Assembly: GCF_000760735.1 (NCBI RefSeq)
Contig: NZ_JMEX01000005.1
Coordinates: 1,332,592-1,396,591 of the forward strand
DNA length: 64,000 nt
Source of the DNA: Rhodococcoides fascians A44A
Lineage (GTDB): Bacteria > Actinomycetota > Actinomycetes > Mycobacteriales > Mycobacteriaceae
Direction of reading: 5' to 3'
Every line of letters starts with the position of its first letter. Positions within the stretch are counted from its first letter, which is position 1. Of the stretch, positions 50,721 to 59,627 are shown piece by piece. Below the pieces are notes generated by a model. It saw only the letters and a program-made list of their open reading frames with translations, searched no databases and was not told the DNA's origin. A program made the translations under genes and the position numbers.

Positions 50721-51938
50721 TCAGGGCGCCGACATCAGGTTCTGCGGATCTCTGATCGTCACGTCTCGGTTCTCCTCGCGCAGTCGATCCACGGCATGCT
50801 GCAGAAGCGACCGGGCGGCGTCGTCGATTGCCCGGACGTGTTCGAAGTCGAGCACCAATGCTCGCGCTGTCGTCCGAGAGAGTGCGACCAGTATCGACTC
50901 CGCTCCGGCGAAGCGGAGGTCACCCTGCAACTCGACGGTCGCCTCGTTTTCGCCGTCGGCAGTGGTCCGGACAGCAGAGTCACCGGTCGGAGAGACGTGC
51001 ATCATGTGCAGTTCGAGATCCCTCGACAGCCGTTCGAACACGGCCACTCCGCGCACACTGTTGCCGTGCTCGTTCAGGTTCGGTGACACGACAGCGATGC
51101 CGACCTGCCCGGGCAGTACTCCGATGATCGCGCCCGCCACTCCGCTCTTCGCCGGAATCCCGACCGTGGAGATCCAACTTCCGGTGCCGTCGTACATTCC
51201 ACACGTCGCCATCACCGACAGCACGTGCCGGTTGTGCTGGGTGTCGAGCAGTCGTTCTCCGGTCTCCGGGCTGATACCGCCGTTTGCCATGACCGCCGCG
51301 ATGGTCGCGAGGTCGCGGCAGTTCACGGAGATCGCGCACTGGCGGGCGTAACCGTCGACGACCTCGGCGGGGTCGGCCCCGAGGACTCCCACTGCCTTCA
51401 ACAGGTGTGCGATACCGGTGTTGCGGTCGTCGGCCTCCAACTCGGCTTCGTGGACCGCGGCGTCGATGGACAGCTCGCGGCCGGCAAGCCGACTGTGCAG
51501 CAACCGGACTCGTTCGGCGCGATTTTCGGAGGACGCACCTTCGATCATCGAATGAACCGCGAGCGCGCCCGCATTGATCAACGCATTGCGCGGCCTGCCC
51601 GTCTCGGGTTCCAGCGAGATCTCGTTGAACGAATCACCGGACGGTTCGGTGTCCACGACCTCGGCCATCGCGTCGCGGCCACGGTCGTCGAGGGCCAACG
51701 CGTATGCGAGGGTCTTGGCGATGGACTGAACCGAGAACTCGTACTCGGCGTCGCCCGCGGTGTAGACCGAGCCGCCGACGGTGGCGAGCGCGATACCGAA
51801 CAAATCTGTGTCCGCCCGTGCCAGTTCCGCATTGCCCTGCGGGATGGATCCGCCGTCGGACCCGCGACACTCGTCGAGCACAGTGCGGAGATAGTTCGAG
51901 ATCGGAGATTCCACACCTAACCGTAGACGACCCATCAC
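50721..51938 (-). CDS. glsA: Glutaminase A fused to a STAS domain
   Basis: 405 aa. The first 305 residues are a serine-dependent glutaminase: SVQSIAKTLAYALAL contains the Ser-x-x-Lys nucleophile, with NALINAGALAVHSM and GIPAKSGVAGAIIGVLPGQV. Residues about 320-400 form a STAS domain (ALVLDFEHVRAIDDAARSLL), which could tie activity to regulatory partners or to GTP. Converts glutamine to glutamate and ammonia. Full-length fusion; no break seen. Confidence 0.93.
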   Translation of the reverse strand: MMGRLRLGVESPISNYLRTVLDECRGSDGGSIPQGNAELARADTDLFGIALATVGGSVYTAGDAEYEFSVQSIAKTLAYALALDDRGRDAMAEVVDTEPSGDSFNEISLEPETGRPRNALINAGALAVHSMIEGASSENRAERVRLLHSRLAGRELSIDAAVHEAELEADDRNTGIAHLLKAVGVLGADPAEVVDGYARQCAISVNCRDLATIAAVMANGGISPETGERLLDTQHNRHVLSVMATCGMYDGTGSWISTVGIPAKSGVAGAIIGVLPGQVGIAVVSPNLNEHGNSVRGVAVFERLSRDLELHMMHVSPTGDSAVRTTADGENEATVELQGDLRFAGAESILVALSRTTARALVLDFEHVRAIDDAARSLLQHAVDRLREENRDVTIRDPQNLMSAP

Positions 51939-51997
51939 TGTGCCTGTTCTCGGCTATTCACCATGTTCGTCTACGATTCCGAGCGGAATTCGAACAC

Positions 51998-52897
51998 ATG
52001 ACGGAAGGCGTCAGAAGCGTGATCACCGGCAGCGTCGTTGCAATTGTCACCCCGATGAAGACCTCGGGCGAAGTCGACTCCTCCGCGCTCGACGCACTGG
52101 TGGAACGGCAGGTGGCGGAAGGCACGTCCGCGATCGTGTCCGTCGGCACCAGTGGCGAGGCATCGACGCTGTCGGTGTCCGAGCACACCGAGGTGATCAG
52201 GCGGACCATCGGCGTCGTGGCAGGCCGGGTGCCCGTCATCGCCGGTACCGGCGCGAACTCGACGTCCGAGGCCATCCACCTGACCAAGTCCGCGCTCGCC
52301 GCGGGTGCCGACGGTGCCCTGCTGGTGACGCCTTACTACGTCAAGCCGCCGCAGGAGGGCCTGTACCGGCACTTCCGCGCGATCGCCGAGGCCGTGGACA
52401 TCCCGCAGTACCTCTACAACGTGCCGTCTCGTACGGGGTGCGACATGCTGCCGTCCACCGTCGCGCGACTCGCCGAGATTCCGAACATCGTGGGTCTGAA
52501 GGAAGCCGCCGGTGACCTGGACCGGGTCCGCGATCTCGTCGCGCTCGAGCTGGACGATTTTGCGCTGTACTCCGGTGACGACGGCACCGCCCGCGCCAGC
52601 ATGCTCGCAGGATTCCACGGCAACATCTCCGTGACCGCCAACGTCGCACCGGCGGCGATGGCCCGGATGTGTGCTGCCGCGCTCGCAGGTGACGCCGAGT
52701 CGGCGTCGGAGATCGACGCGATGCTCGCGGGTCTGCACAGCGCCCTGTTCGCCGAGCCCAACCCGATCCCGGTCAAGTGGGCGCTGGCGGAGATGGGTCT
52801 GATGGCCGGCGGTATTCGCCTCCCGCTCGTCGAACTCGACGAGTGGCATCACGAGGACGTGCGCGCGGCGCTGCGCACCGCCGAGCTGCTGGACTGA
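51998..52897 (+). CDS. dapA: 4-Hydroxy-tetrahydrodipicolinate synthase
   Basis: 299-aa class I aldolase condensing pyruvate and aspartate semialdehyde in lysine/DAP synthesis. GSVVAIVTPMKTSGEVD, SVGTSGEASTLS, YLYNVPSRTGCDM (catalytic Tyr) and the Schiff-base Lys in VGLKEAAGDLDRV are all in place. ATG 51998 is the start, by family alignment. Not in an operon with other lysine genes; it may be a second copy. Confidence 0.93.
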   Translation: MTEGVRSVITGSVVAIVTPMKTSGEVDSSALDALVERQVAEGTSAIVSVGTSGEASTLSVSEHTEVIRRTIGVVAGRVPVIAGTGANSTSEAIHLTKSALAAGADGALLVTPYYVKPPQEGLYRHFRAIAEAVDIPQYLYNVPSRTGCDMLPSTVARLAEIPNIVGLKEAAGDLDRVRDLVALELDDFALYSGDDGTARASMLAGFHGNISVTANVAPAAMARMCAAALAGDAESASEIDAMLAGLHSALFAEPNPIPVKWALAEMGLMAGGIRLPLVELDEWHHEDVRAALRTAELLD

Positions 52898-52901
52898 GCG
52901 C

Positions 52902-53585
52902 TCATCCCTCGGGTCGATCGGTGCCCGAACCGGTCGACTGCTCGGTGGACTTACGTGCCCGGATCTTCTTCGTCACGAACCATCCGACGAGGAGGACTGC
53001 GGCGCCGATTGCGACGTACTGGAAGATCGACGCGTAGGTCTCGACATAGTGCCAGTTCTCACCGAGGAAGAATCCGGCGAGGACGAAGATCGAGTTCCAG
53101 AGCAGGCTTCCGAGCGTCGTGTACAGGGTGAACTGGGCCAGCGGCATTCGTGACACGCCAGCCGGTATGGAGATGCCGGATCTGACGACGGGGATCATCC
53201 GGCCGAAGAACACCGCCGAGCGGCCGTGCCGAGTGAACCAGTCCTCGGCCTTGGCGAGGTCGCCGGTGTCGACGAACGGGATTCGGTCGACGATCGCGTA
53301 CATCCGATCCCGGCCCAGTTTCATACCGAGCCAGTACAGGACCAGTGCGCCGACGACGGATCCCGCGGTGGTCCAGAACAAGGCTTCGGCGAGCGACATT
53401 CCGCCGCGCGACGCGGTGAAGCCGGCCAGCGGAAGAATGATCTCACTGGGCAACGGTGGAAAGAAGTTCTCGGCGGCGACGGCGATGCCTGCCCCCGGTC
53501 CGCCGATGGTCTCCATCAGGCCGACTGCCCACCCGGCGATTCCGCCGAGTTCGGTGCTGGTTGCGGCAAGGTACGCGTCGTTCAT
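52902..53585 (-). CDS. DedA/SNARE-associated family membrane protein
   Basis: 227 aa. The DedA core ENFFPPLPSEIILPLAGF (acidic residue and re-entrant loop) and RHGRSAVFFGRMIPVVRSGISIPAG are conserved; four to five membrane helices follow. Recent work assigns DedA proteins to undecaprenyl-phosphate or phospholipid flipping. The tail RARKSTEQSTGSGTDRPEG is basic/polar and cytosolic. Convergent with dapA. Confidence 0.92.
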   Translation of the reverse strand: MNDAYLAATSTELGGIAGWAVGLMETIGGPGAGIAVAAENFFPPLPSEIILPLAGFTASRGGMSLAEALFWTTAGSVVGALVLYWLGMKLGRDRMYAIVDRIPFVDTGDLAKAEDWFTRHGRSAVFFGRMIPVVRSGISIPAGVSRMPLAQFTLYTTLGSLLWNSIFVLAGFFLGENWHYVETYASIFQYVAIGAAVLLVGWFVTKKIRARKSTEQSTGSGTDRPEG

Positions 53586-53681
53586 TGCATCGACTGTATC
53601 GAATCGGACAAAAGGAAGACGGTGACCACGAGGGCAGCGTCCGATTCGAGTGGGCATCGGGTACTCCGCAATAATGGCCGC

Positions 53682-54473
53682 ATGTCGAAGATCGCGTACG
53701 TCATCGCAGGCTCGGAAGCGACCGGAGGTGCCGGCTTGCAGGCCGACCTCAAGACGTTCGAGAAACTGGGTGTCTACGGCGTCGGCACCATCACATGCAT
53801 CGTGTCGTTCGACCCCAAGTCGGGCTGGGGTCACCGATTCGTCCCGATCGCCGGCCAGGTCATCGCCGACCAGATCGAGGCAGCCACGTCCGCGCACGCT
53901 CTCGACGTCGTCAAGATCGGGATGCTCGGAACTCCGGAAACCGTGGAGACCGTCGCGACCTCGCTCAGGCAGCAGCCGTGGCGGCACGTCGTCGTCGACC
54001 CGGTTCTGATCTGCAAGGGGCAGGAGCCTGGCGCCGCCCTGGACACCGACAATGCGCTGCGCAGCGACATACTTCCACTCGCGACCGTCGTCACCCCCAA
54101 CCTCTTCGAAGCGCAGACGCTGTCCGGCATGGAGTCGCTCGAGACGGTCGACGACCTCGCGGAGGCAGCCCGGCGCATCGCCGATCTCGGCCCGCGCTAC
54201 GTCGCGGTCAAGGGCGGCGCCGGTCTGCCCGGTGACGAAGCCGTCGACGTGTTCTTCGACGGAACCGACGTCACGGTGCTACGCGCGCCGAAGATCGGTA
54301 ACGAGCGGGTGTCCGGCGCGGGATGTGTGTTCGCCGCCGCGATCACCGCGGAACTCGCCAAGGGCACCGACGTCGCCGACGCAGTGTCCGTGGCCAAGGA
54401 GTTCGCTCACGCGGGCATCGCAGGCCGAATCACCACCGAGGCGCCGTTCACCGCTGTGGACTGGCACAGCTGA
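53682..54473 (+). CDS. Hydroxymethylpyrimidine/pyridoxine kinase (ThiD/PdxK-like)
   Basis: 263-aa ribokinase-fold kinase. VIAGSEATGGAGLQADLKTF at the N terminus and the C-terminal anion hole and base GNERVSGAGCVFAAAITAEL are characteristic; VVDPVLICKGQ and VVTPNLFEAQTLSG complete the set. The usual GTGC near the base is GAGC here. Phosphorylates HMP or pyridoxal-type vitamers; the two cannot be separated by eye. Confidence 0.88.
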   Translation: MSKIAYVIAGSEATGGAGLQADLKTFEKLGVYGVGTITCIVSFDPKSGWGHRFVPIAGQVIADQIEAATSAHALDVVKIGMLGTPETVETVATSLRQQPWRHVVVDPVLICKGQEPGAALDTDNALRSDILPLATVVTPNLFEAQTLSGMESLETVDDLAEAARRIADLGPRYVAVKGGAGLPGDEAVDVFFDGTDVTVLRAPKIGNERVSGAGCVFAAAITAELAKGTDVADAVSVAKEFAHAGIAGRITTEAPFTAVDWHS

Positions 54474-54484
54474 GGGGCGCGCTC

Positions 54485-55507
54485 TCACGCTTCGGTGCGT
54501 AGGTCCTCGATCGCCGCGATGTGCGCATCGAGGTTGATGCGGACTCGGCCCGAGCTCGGTGGGTTTCCGAGGCCGAAGGATCGGACGACGGCCGCGACGG
54601 ATGCTCCACCGAGCGCGACGTCGCTGCCGAGCTGAGGCCACGTCGACAACGTCTTGCCGATCTCCGGCACCGATGCGAGCATCCGCGGAGTGAGCTTGGC
54701 GGGATCGAGAATTCGTGCCGCCAGCGGCGCCTTTTGCGCCGGTGTGATGTCGCGGAGCGCCGAGGCGTCGAGGTCGCCCAGCAGCCCGTGCAGCAGGGGA
54801 CGATCCGGCTCCACGTCGAACCTCTCGACGTCGAGTATTCCGCCGTCGCTGGTCTCCATGATCACCGGTATGCCCCGGCGGCGTGCGTTCTCGCGAAGCG
54901 TCAATTTCGCGTCGAGTGAATCGCATTCGTCGATGACGATGTCGAGACCGTCCAGAAACGAGTCGATCGTCTCGGGCGTCAACCCGTCCTGGAACTCGAC
55001 CACCGACAGGTACGGGTCGAGCTCTGCGATTCGACGGGATGCGACGACACTCTTGTTGACGTCCAGATCGAAGAGCGACGCCGGGACTCGGTTGAGGTTG
55101 GACAGGTCGAGCTCGTCGAAGTCCGCGAGACGTAGTTCACCGCACAGGCCTTCGATGGCCAGAGTGTGCGCGACGGCGTGTCCGACGCTCAGTCCGACCA
55201 CGCCTACGCGCAGATCGGACAGGGCGTTCTGCTCCGACGCGGTGATCTTGTTTCGGTTCCGATCCAACCTGAGCAACCGAAATGCAGCGGGACCGAGGAC
55301 CCGAAGCAGCGCGTGGCGCCACGGGTAGTGCACCCACCGCAGAGGTTCCTCGAGCACGTCCGCCGCCGGTGCCGGACGAAGCTCGCGGAGCGATTCACGT
55401 TGTGTGCCAGTGGTGTCGAAGACATGGATTCCGCTTCGCGCGGCAATCTCGTCGTACAGTTCGCGGTCGTCCGTCTCGGCCACATTCAACACAACGTGCT
55501 CTGCCAC
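54485..55507 (-). CDS. ThiF/MoeB-family adenylyltransferase-like protein (MoeY N-terminal type)
   Basis: 340 aa. After a 100-residue leader with WVHYPWRHALLRVLGPAAF comes an E1-like domain: LRVGVVGLSVGHAVAHTLAI (the ATP loop, here GLSVG), LADFDELDLSNLNRVPASLF and DIVIDECDSLDAKLTLRENA. No CxxC zinc pair is evident. It resembles the N-terminal part of mycobacterial MoeY-type proteins as I recall them, without their nitroreductase part. GTG 55507 follows GAGGG. Divergent from an acyltransferase-like gene. Confidence 0.8.
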   Translation of the reverse strand: MAEHVVLNVAETDDRELYDEIAARSGIHVFDTTGTQRESLRELRPAPAADVLEEPLRWVHYPWRHALLRVLGPAAFRLLRLDRNRNKITASEQNALSDLRVGVVGLSVGHAVAHTLAIEGLCGELRLADFDELDLSNLNRVPASLFDLDVNKSVVASRRIAELDPYLSVVEFQDGLTPETIDSFLDGLDIVIDECDSLDAKLTLRENARRRGIPVIMETSDGGILDVERFDVEPDRPLLHGLLGDLDASALRDITPAQKAPLAARILDPAKLTPRMLASVPEIGKTLSTWPQLGSDVALGGASVAAVVRSFGLGNPPSSGRVRINLDAHIAAIEDLRTEA

Positions 55508-55827
55508 GTCACCCTCGTTCTTCGCTGCTTCGTCCGATGCGGCCGGAAGTCGTGCCGCTGCCGTCAAGGTAGCGGAACACTGCCCCGGACGCTGTGGCGA
55601 GCGGCATCGATGGTGGTCGTGACCTGACACAAAGATTCAACCGCAAATCTGGAAAGCGGCCTGCTCGCGTGTGTGCGATCTCATCACCTGCGGGCTTTCT
55701 GCAGGTCATCGGAGTGGCTAGCTGGGCAAACGACTCCAACTACCAGGAAGAATGAGTGGACTGCCGTCCGGCAGTGCCCTCGTCCGGTTCCATTCGGGGA
55801 TCTGGACCGTTCTCAAGGAGTCAAGAC
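55508..55827. promoter_or_regulatory. Divergent promoter region between ThiF-like and acyltransferase-like genes
   Basis: 320 bp without a supported gene. It contains an inverted repeat ACCTGC-N9-GCAGGT at 55686-55691/55701-55706 and the ribosome site AAGGAG at 55815-55820 for the rightward gene. No riboswitch or known operator recognised. Confidence 0.4.
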
Positions 55828-56634
55828 GTGGTTGCACACACCTCAGGATCAGCGCGCACTTCGGCCGTCCACCACTCGGCCGTTCAGTACAAGGGCCGGG
55901 ACATCCGCGGCATCAGGCCTCGCCTCACCTCGGTGAACAGCCTGCTCGGATCGTCTTTCGGACCGCGATCGAGCGTGACGACAGATGGCACGATGGAACT
56001 CGTGGTCGCAACACCCGCGGCCGCACCCGAACTGTGGGATCGATACGTCGACGGTGCCTGGTCGTCGTACTCGCGGCATGGGGTGACCCGAGCGCTGGAC
56101 ATCGACGAGGTCGCGTCCGGTGCGACGACCACTCTCTTCTACGTGGTTCTCGACTCGTCCGGAGAGATGCTCGGGGGAGTGCGCGCGCAGGGACCGTACA
56201 CCCTCGTCGAACAGTCGCATGTCCTCGTCGAGTGGGAGAACTCGCCCGGACTCGACGTGGTCACCGGGCAACTCCGAGCGCGGTTGCCCTACGGCATCGT
56301 GGAGATGAAGAGCGCCTGGGTGGGCAAGGGAAGCCCGGGTCGCGAGGTCTCGGCCCTGTTGGCGCGTACGGCGCTGCCGACCATCGAGCTGACCGGAAGT
56401 CGCTACTTGTTCGCCAGCGCCGCCGACCACGTTCTCCGTCAGTGGGAGTCGTCGGGTGGTCGTATCGACGTCGACGTGCCTGCGGCGGCGTACCCCAGCG
56501 ATCAGTACCGGACTCGGCTGATGTGGTGGGACCGCGAGACGTTCTCGCGCGAGGCTCAGCCCGCGGTGTGGGAGGACATGGTTCGGGACGCGCACGCTCT
56601 GTGCGGTTCCAGCTCGTCTTCGGCCGTGGCCTGA
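55828..56634 (+). CDS. Unrecognised protein, possibly GNAT/acyltransferase-like
   Basis: 268 aa from GTG 55828, which sits 7 nt behind AAGGAG. The middle (about 50-200) has alternating strands and helices such as TTLFYVVLDSSGEMLGGVRA and HVLVEWENSPGLDVV that suggest a GNAT or acyl-homoserine-lactone-synthase-like fold; I do not recognise a named family. The N-terminal 45 residues are polar and may be disordered. Its divergent partner is a ThiF-like gene and it is convergent with a GGDEF gene. Confidence 0.6.
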   Translation: MVAHTSGSARTSAVHHSAVQYKGRDIRGIRPRLTSVNSLLGSSFGPRSSVTTDGTMELVVATPAAAPELWDRYVDGAWSSYSRHGVTRALDIDEVASGATTTLFYVVLDSSGEMLGGVRAQGPYTLVEQSHVLVEWENSPGLDVVTGQLRARLPYGIVEMKSAWVGKGSPGREVSALLARTALPTIELTGSRYLFASAADHVLRQWESSGGRIDVDVPAAAYPSDQYRTRLMWWDRETFSREAQPAVWEDMVRDAHALCGSSSSSAVA

Positions 56635-56645
56635 GGACGTTCTTC

Positions 56646-57818
56646 TCACGGCATCGCGCGCCGCGCGACCTCGGCTGCCAGGTCACTTCGTTGCTCGGGA
56701 GTGTGCGCTTCCCAGGTGACCAGGACAGCACCTGCATGCGCGGACTGGTCACGCCCGCTGGACTTCGCGTCGTACAGCGCGTTGTCCGCGGCGTGCATGA
56801 TGGTGTCGACGACGTGCTCGACGTGCGAACTCTCACTCGCGGCACCGAAGTTGAGCCGGGGATCGAGCGCAGCTCGGACGTCCACCGTCACCGAGCCCAC
56901 GCTGACGGTGACCTCGCATTCCGCGCGAACACTGTCCAGGATTGCGTTCTCGAGTGGAGTGCGTGGCTGAAGTTCGGTGAGGATCAGAAATTCTTCGCCG
57001 CCGATGCGCGAGACGATTGCTTCCTGCGATCCGGTTCGAGCGGTTGCGTGGCGGAGCGCTTCGGCGATGGTGACGAGCACTCGGTCTCCGGCCGCGTGAC
57101 CGAGCGTGTCGTTGACGGACTTGAAGTGGTCGATGTCCACCACGTACGCCCACAACCTGCCGCGGCTGATGCACGCCTTGTCCAGGAGGGCCTCGACCTG
57201 GGACAACATTCCCCGTCGGTTCAGCAAGCGGGTGAGCGGGTCGGTGTTGGCCAGCACACTCAAGCGTCCGTTGACCGCTAGGAGCGAGCGACGCAATGCC
57301 GCGATCAGTACGACGGGCACCAGGACGGTGGTCGCCGCTGCACCGACCGCGACGACGGTGACGGCCAGTCCGGAATCGGACAGTGTGATCGACGACAGCC
57401 ACGTCGCGAGAATTACGGATCCAGCGGTGACGGCGGCGGTGATCTTCGGCGGCGACCCAGCAGCGGCGATGGCGGGAACGACTGCCAGCATCGACGTGAC
57501 TGCGCGTGTGCCCGACGGATCGGCGATGAGATAGGCGGAGATCGCGACTCCGACCATGCCGCCACTGCCGAGTATCGCGAATTGCAGGTCGGTCAGGCGG
57601 CCGATCTTCAGTGCGAACACCACGGTGAGTGCCGTGAAGCCCACGATCGCGCACAGAAGAGGGAACGCTCCGGGCTTGAGGAACGTGGGCGAGATCATCG
57701 CGATGGCGAGCAGAGGCAGCGCGCCGGTAGCGCTGGCGATCACCATCGCCGTGCGCGTGTCGAACCGCGCAGTCGAGCGCTGCGGCTCCACACCGGATCG
57801 ACGCGTCAACACGCTCAT
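56646..57818 (-). CDS. Membrane-anchored GGDEF diguanylate cyclase
   Basis: 390 aa. About six membrane helices in the first 190 residues form a 5TM/MHYT-like sensory module without a recognised name. The C-terminal GGDEF domain has NTDPLTRLLNRRGMLSQVEA, VVDIDHFKSVNDTLGHAAGD and active site SRIGGEEFL, an active-type GGEEF. It should make c-di-GMP at the membrane. Third GGDEF protein of the window. Confidence 0.92.
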   Translation of the reverse strand: MSVLTRRSGVEPQRSTARFDTRTAMVIASATGALPLLAIAMISPTFLKPGAFPLLCAIVGFTALTVVFALKIGRLTDLQFAILGSGGMVGVAISAYLIADPSGTRAVTSMLAVVPAIAAAGSPPKITAAVTAGSVILATWLSSITLSDSGLAVTVVAVGAAATTVLVPVVLIAALRRSLLAVNGRLSVLANTDPLTRLLNRRGMLSQVEALLDKACISRGRLWAYVVDIDHFKSVNDTLGHAAGDRVLVTIAEALRHATARTGSQEAIVSRIGGEEFLILTELQPRTPLENAILDSVRAECEVTVSVGSVTVDVRAALDPRLNFGAASESSHVEHVVDTIMHAADNALYDAKSSGRDQSAHAGAVLVTWEAHTPEQRSDLAAEVARRAMP

Positions 57819-57897
57819 AGGTCAGTGCCTCGGGTCGAGTAGGGACAGGTCCCGGCCAGCATAGCGCCCATGATGGTCGAAGTTGGCGATCCAGAGT

Positions 57898-57931
57898 CCA
57901 ACTGGAACCGACCTTCCGGTCGGAAAGTTGG
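57898..57931. terminator. Nested hairpin behind the TIM-barrel gene
   Basis: CCAACT-ggaa-CCGACC-ttcc-GGTCGG-aa-AGTTGG: two stacked 6-bp stems with small bulges, about 54 nt after the stop of the minus-strand gene at 57985. Terminator-like but lacks a T run. Confidence 0.5.
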
Positions 57932-57984
57932 TGGTCGGGGCGTCTTTCGATAGTTTGGGTCCGTTTGCCAGGAGGTTGCTGTGG

Positions 57985-58776
57985 TCAGGTCAGTCCGATC
58001 GACCGTAGGTATCGGAGGCTGTCCATTCGGTCGGTGGGGTCGTGCAGTTCGATGCCGATCAATCCGTCGTATCCGGCTCGGCCGAGGACGTCGAATGTAG
58101 CCGCGACATCCAGGGTTCCTCGTCCGAGCGCCAGGTGATCGTCCACGACCCCGTCGTTGTCGGTGAGTTGTACATAGGCGATGCGTGGTCCGAGCACCTC
58201 GACGAACTCGGACACTCCACCCGGGAGCAGATGGGCGTGGCCCACATCGAGGCACGCCTCGAGTGCCGGTGAATCGACGGAATCGAGAATTGCCAGAACC
58301 TCCGCGGCCGTGCATCCGAGGTAGCGAATCTCGGCTTCGACGGGAAGAACGTTCATGTTCTCGAGAACCATCGTGATACCACGGTCGTGCGCCCGGACCG
58401 CGACCTCACCGAGAGTTCGCGCGAGGGCGTCGAGCGGTTCGTCGAGACCGAGTCCGAAGTGGTAGCCCGCATGAACGATCAGAGTGTCGAGGCCGAGGCG
58501 ATCGGTGAGATCGACGTACTCGAGCAGATGCGCGACGACGGCGGGCCGGACCGTCGGATCGGTCTCCGCGCAGTTGACCGCGGACGCGGAGTGCACCACG
58601 CACGTCATTCCGAAGCGCTCGACGAGTCCACGGACGGTCGCGATACGTGTGTCGTCGAACGAGCCCGGCCTGTTCTCCGGCTCTTGGCACGCGAGTTCCA
58701 AAGCCGAGACACCCGCGGCGGCCGCGAACTCGAAACCTGGTTCGAGCCGTCCGCGTCCGGTGGACAGTGCAATCAT
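57985..58776 (-). CDS. Sugar-phosphate isomerase/epimerase-like TIM barrel (AP endonuclease 2 family)
   Basis: 263-aa Xyl-isomerase-like TIM barrel. Metal-binding residues of the family are seen in VHAGYHFG, MVLENMNV (Glu), CLDVGHAHLL (Asp and His) and GIELHDP (Glu). Family members include inosose dehydratases, hydroxypyruvate isomerases and 3-dehydroshikimate dehydratases. With PobA nearby a dehydroshikimate-to-protocatechuate role is possible but not shown. Divergent from an FCD-type GntR regulator. Confidence 0.85.
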   Translation of the reverse strand: MIALSTGRGRLEPGFEFAAAAGVSALELACQEPENRPGSFDDTRIATVRGLVERFGMTCVVHSASAVNCAETDPTVRPAVVAHLLEYVDLTDRLGLDTLIVHAGYHFGLGLDEPLDALARTLGEVAVRAHDRGITMVLENMNVLPVEAEIRYLGCTAAEVLAILDSVDSPALEACLDVGHAHLLPGGVSEFVEVLGPRIAYVQLTDNDGVVDDHLALGRGTLDVAATFDVLGRAGYDGLIGIELHDPTDRMDSLRYLRSIGLT

Positions 58777-58794
58777 CGGTCAACCTCCGGGCTA

Positions 58795-58818
58795 TTGTAG
58801 ACAACGAGAGGTTAACCT
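58795..58818. promoter_or_regulatory. FCD-GntR operator candidates
   Basis: TTGT-ag-ACAA (58795-58804) and the perfect 10-bp palindrome AGGTTAACCT (58809-58818) lie between the divergent TIM-barrel and GntR genes. The first has the T-GT-N-AC-A form common for FadR-subfamily regulators. Confidence 0.65.
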
Positions 58819-58872
58819 AATTACTTGAGCAGAACGGCGTCGCGTCGTGTGGGCGGTACCGTAACGGCTGAT

Positions 58873-59610
58873 ATGAGCAAACCACTCCCACGTGCAGGCA
58901 GACTCGTCACGGACCCGCCCAGCCTCACCGCTCTGGCTGCGGACGCACTGCGGTCGAAGATTCTCCGCGGCGAGCTGCGTCCGGGCGATCGCGTCGTCGA
59001 GAACAGGTTGACGGGCGAGCTCGGAGTCAGTCGGCCACCGCTGAGGGAAGCAATGCGCATCCTCGAGCAGGAGGGGTTGCTGGTCCAGACTCCGCGTGTG
59101 GGTGCGGTGGTGACTCCCCTCACGATGCAGGACGTCTACGAAATCGTCACTCTGCGGGAGAATTTGGAGGCGATGGCTGTACGTCTGGGTGTACCGGTGA
59201 AGTCGGAGTCCGCACTCGCGGCGTTGCGCGAGACGCTCGAACTCATGACGTCGCACGCGGCCTCGGGTCGAGAAGACGTGGCCGTCGAGGATTCCTACCG
59301 GTTCCACGCCGCGCTGGTGGCGCTCGCGAATCATCGTCGACTGGAAGAGTCCTATCGTTCGTTGTCCATCCAGCTGCAGTTGTGCATGAGCATGAACCGC
59401 TCGGCCCGGGCAGCCGAGGAGACTCTAGTCGAACGAGCGGAACGGCACCGACGGCTGTTCGATCTCGTTGCCGCCGGAGATCCGGACGCTGTCCTGCGCG
59501 CGATGCACGACGAGAACTCGCGCAGCTTCGTGCGAACGATCGAGACCGAACTCGCCGACGGGTCGCCGTCTGCGCAGGCATGGGCGGCGGAGTTTCGGGG
59601 TCCCGCGTAG
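58873..59610 (+). CDS. GntR-family regulator, FadR/FCD subfamily
   Basis: 245 aa. Winged helix (about 15-80) with LAADALRSKILRGELRPGDR and GVSRPPLREAMRILEQEGLL; FCD ligand domain (about 90-225) with ITLRENLEAM-like IVTLRENLEAMAV, the metal-site Asp/His in DSYRFHAALVALANHRRL and the His pair in ERAERHRRLFDLVAAGD. Typically senses a carboxylic acid. ATG 58873 is preferred over a GTG 16 codons upstream. Next to a TIM-barrel gene it likely controls. Confidence 0.92.
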   Translation: MSKPLPRAGRLVTDPPSLTALAADALRSKILRGELRPGDRVVENRLTGELGVSRPPLREAMRILEQEGLLVQTPRVGAVVTPLTMQDVYEIVTLRENLEAMAVRLGVPVKSESALAALRETLELMTSHAASGREDVAVEDSYRFHAALVALANHRRLEESYRSLSIQLQLCMSMNRSARAAEETLVERAERHRRLFDLVAAGDPDAVLRAMHDENSRSFVRTIETELADGSPSAQAWAAEFRGPA

Positions 59611-59627
59611 CGCGGTAGCACCCGAAT

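Noticed and set aside
55508-55827. A riboswitch in the ThiF-like leader
   Set aside because: Only a simple 6-bp inverted repeat is present; no thiamine, molybdenum-cofactor or cyclic-dinucleotide aptamer core was recognised.
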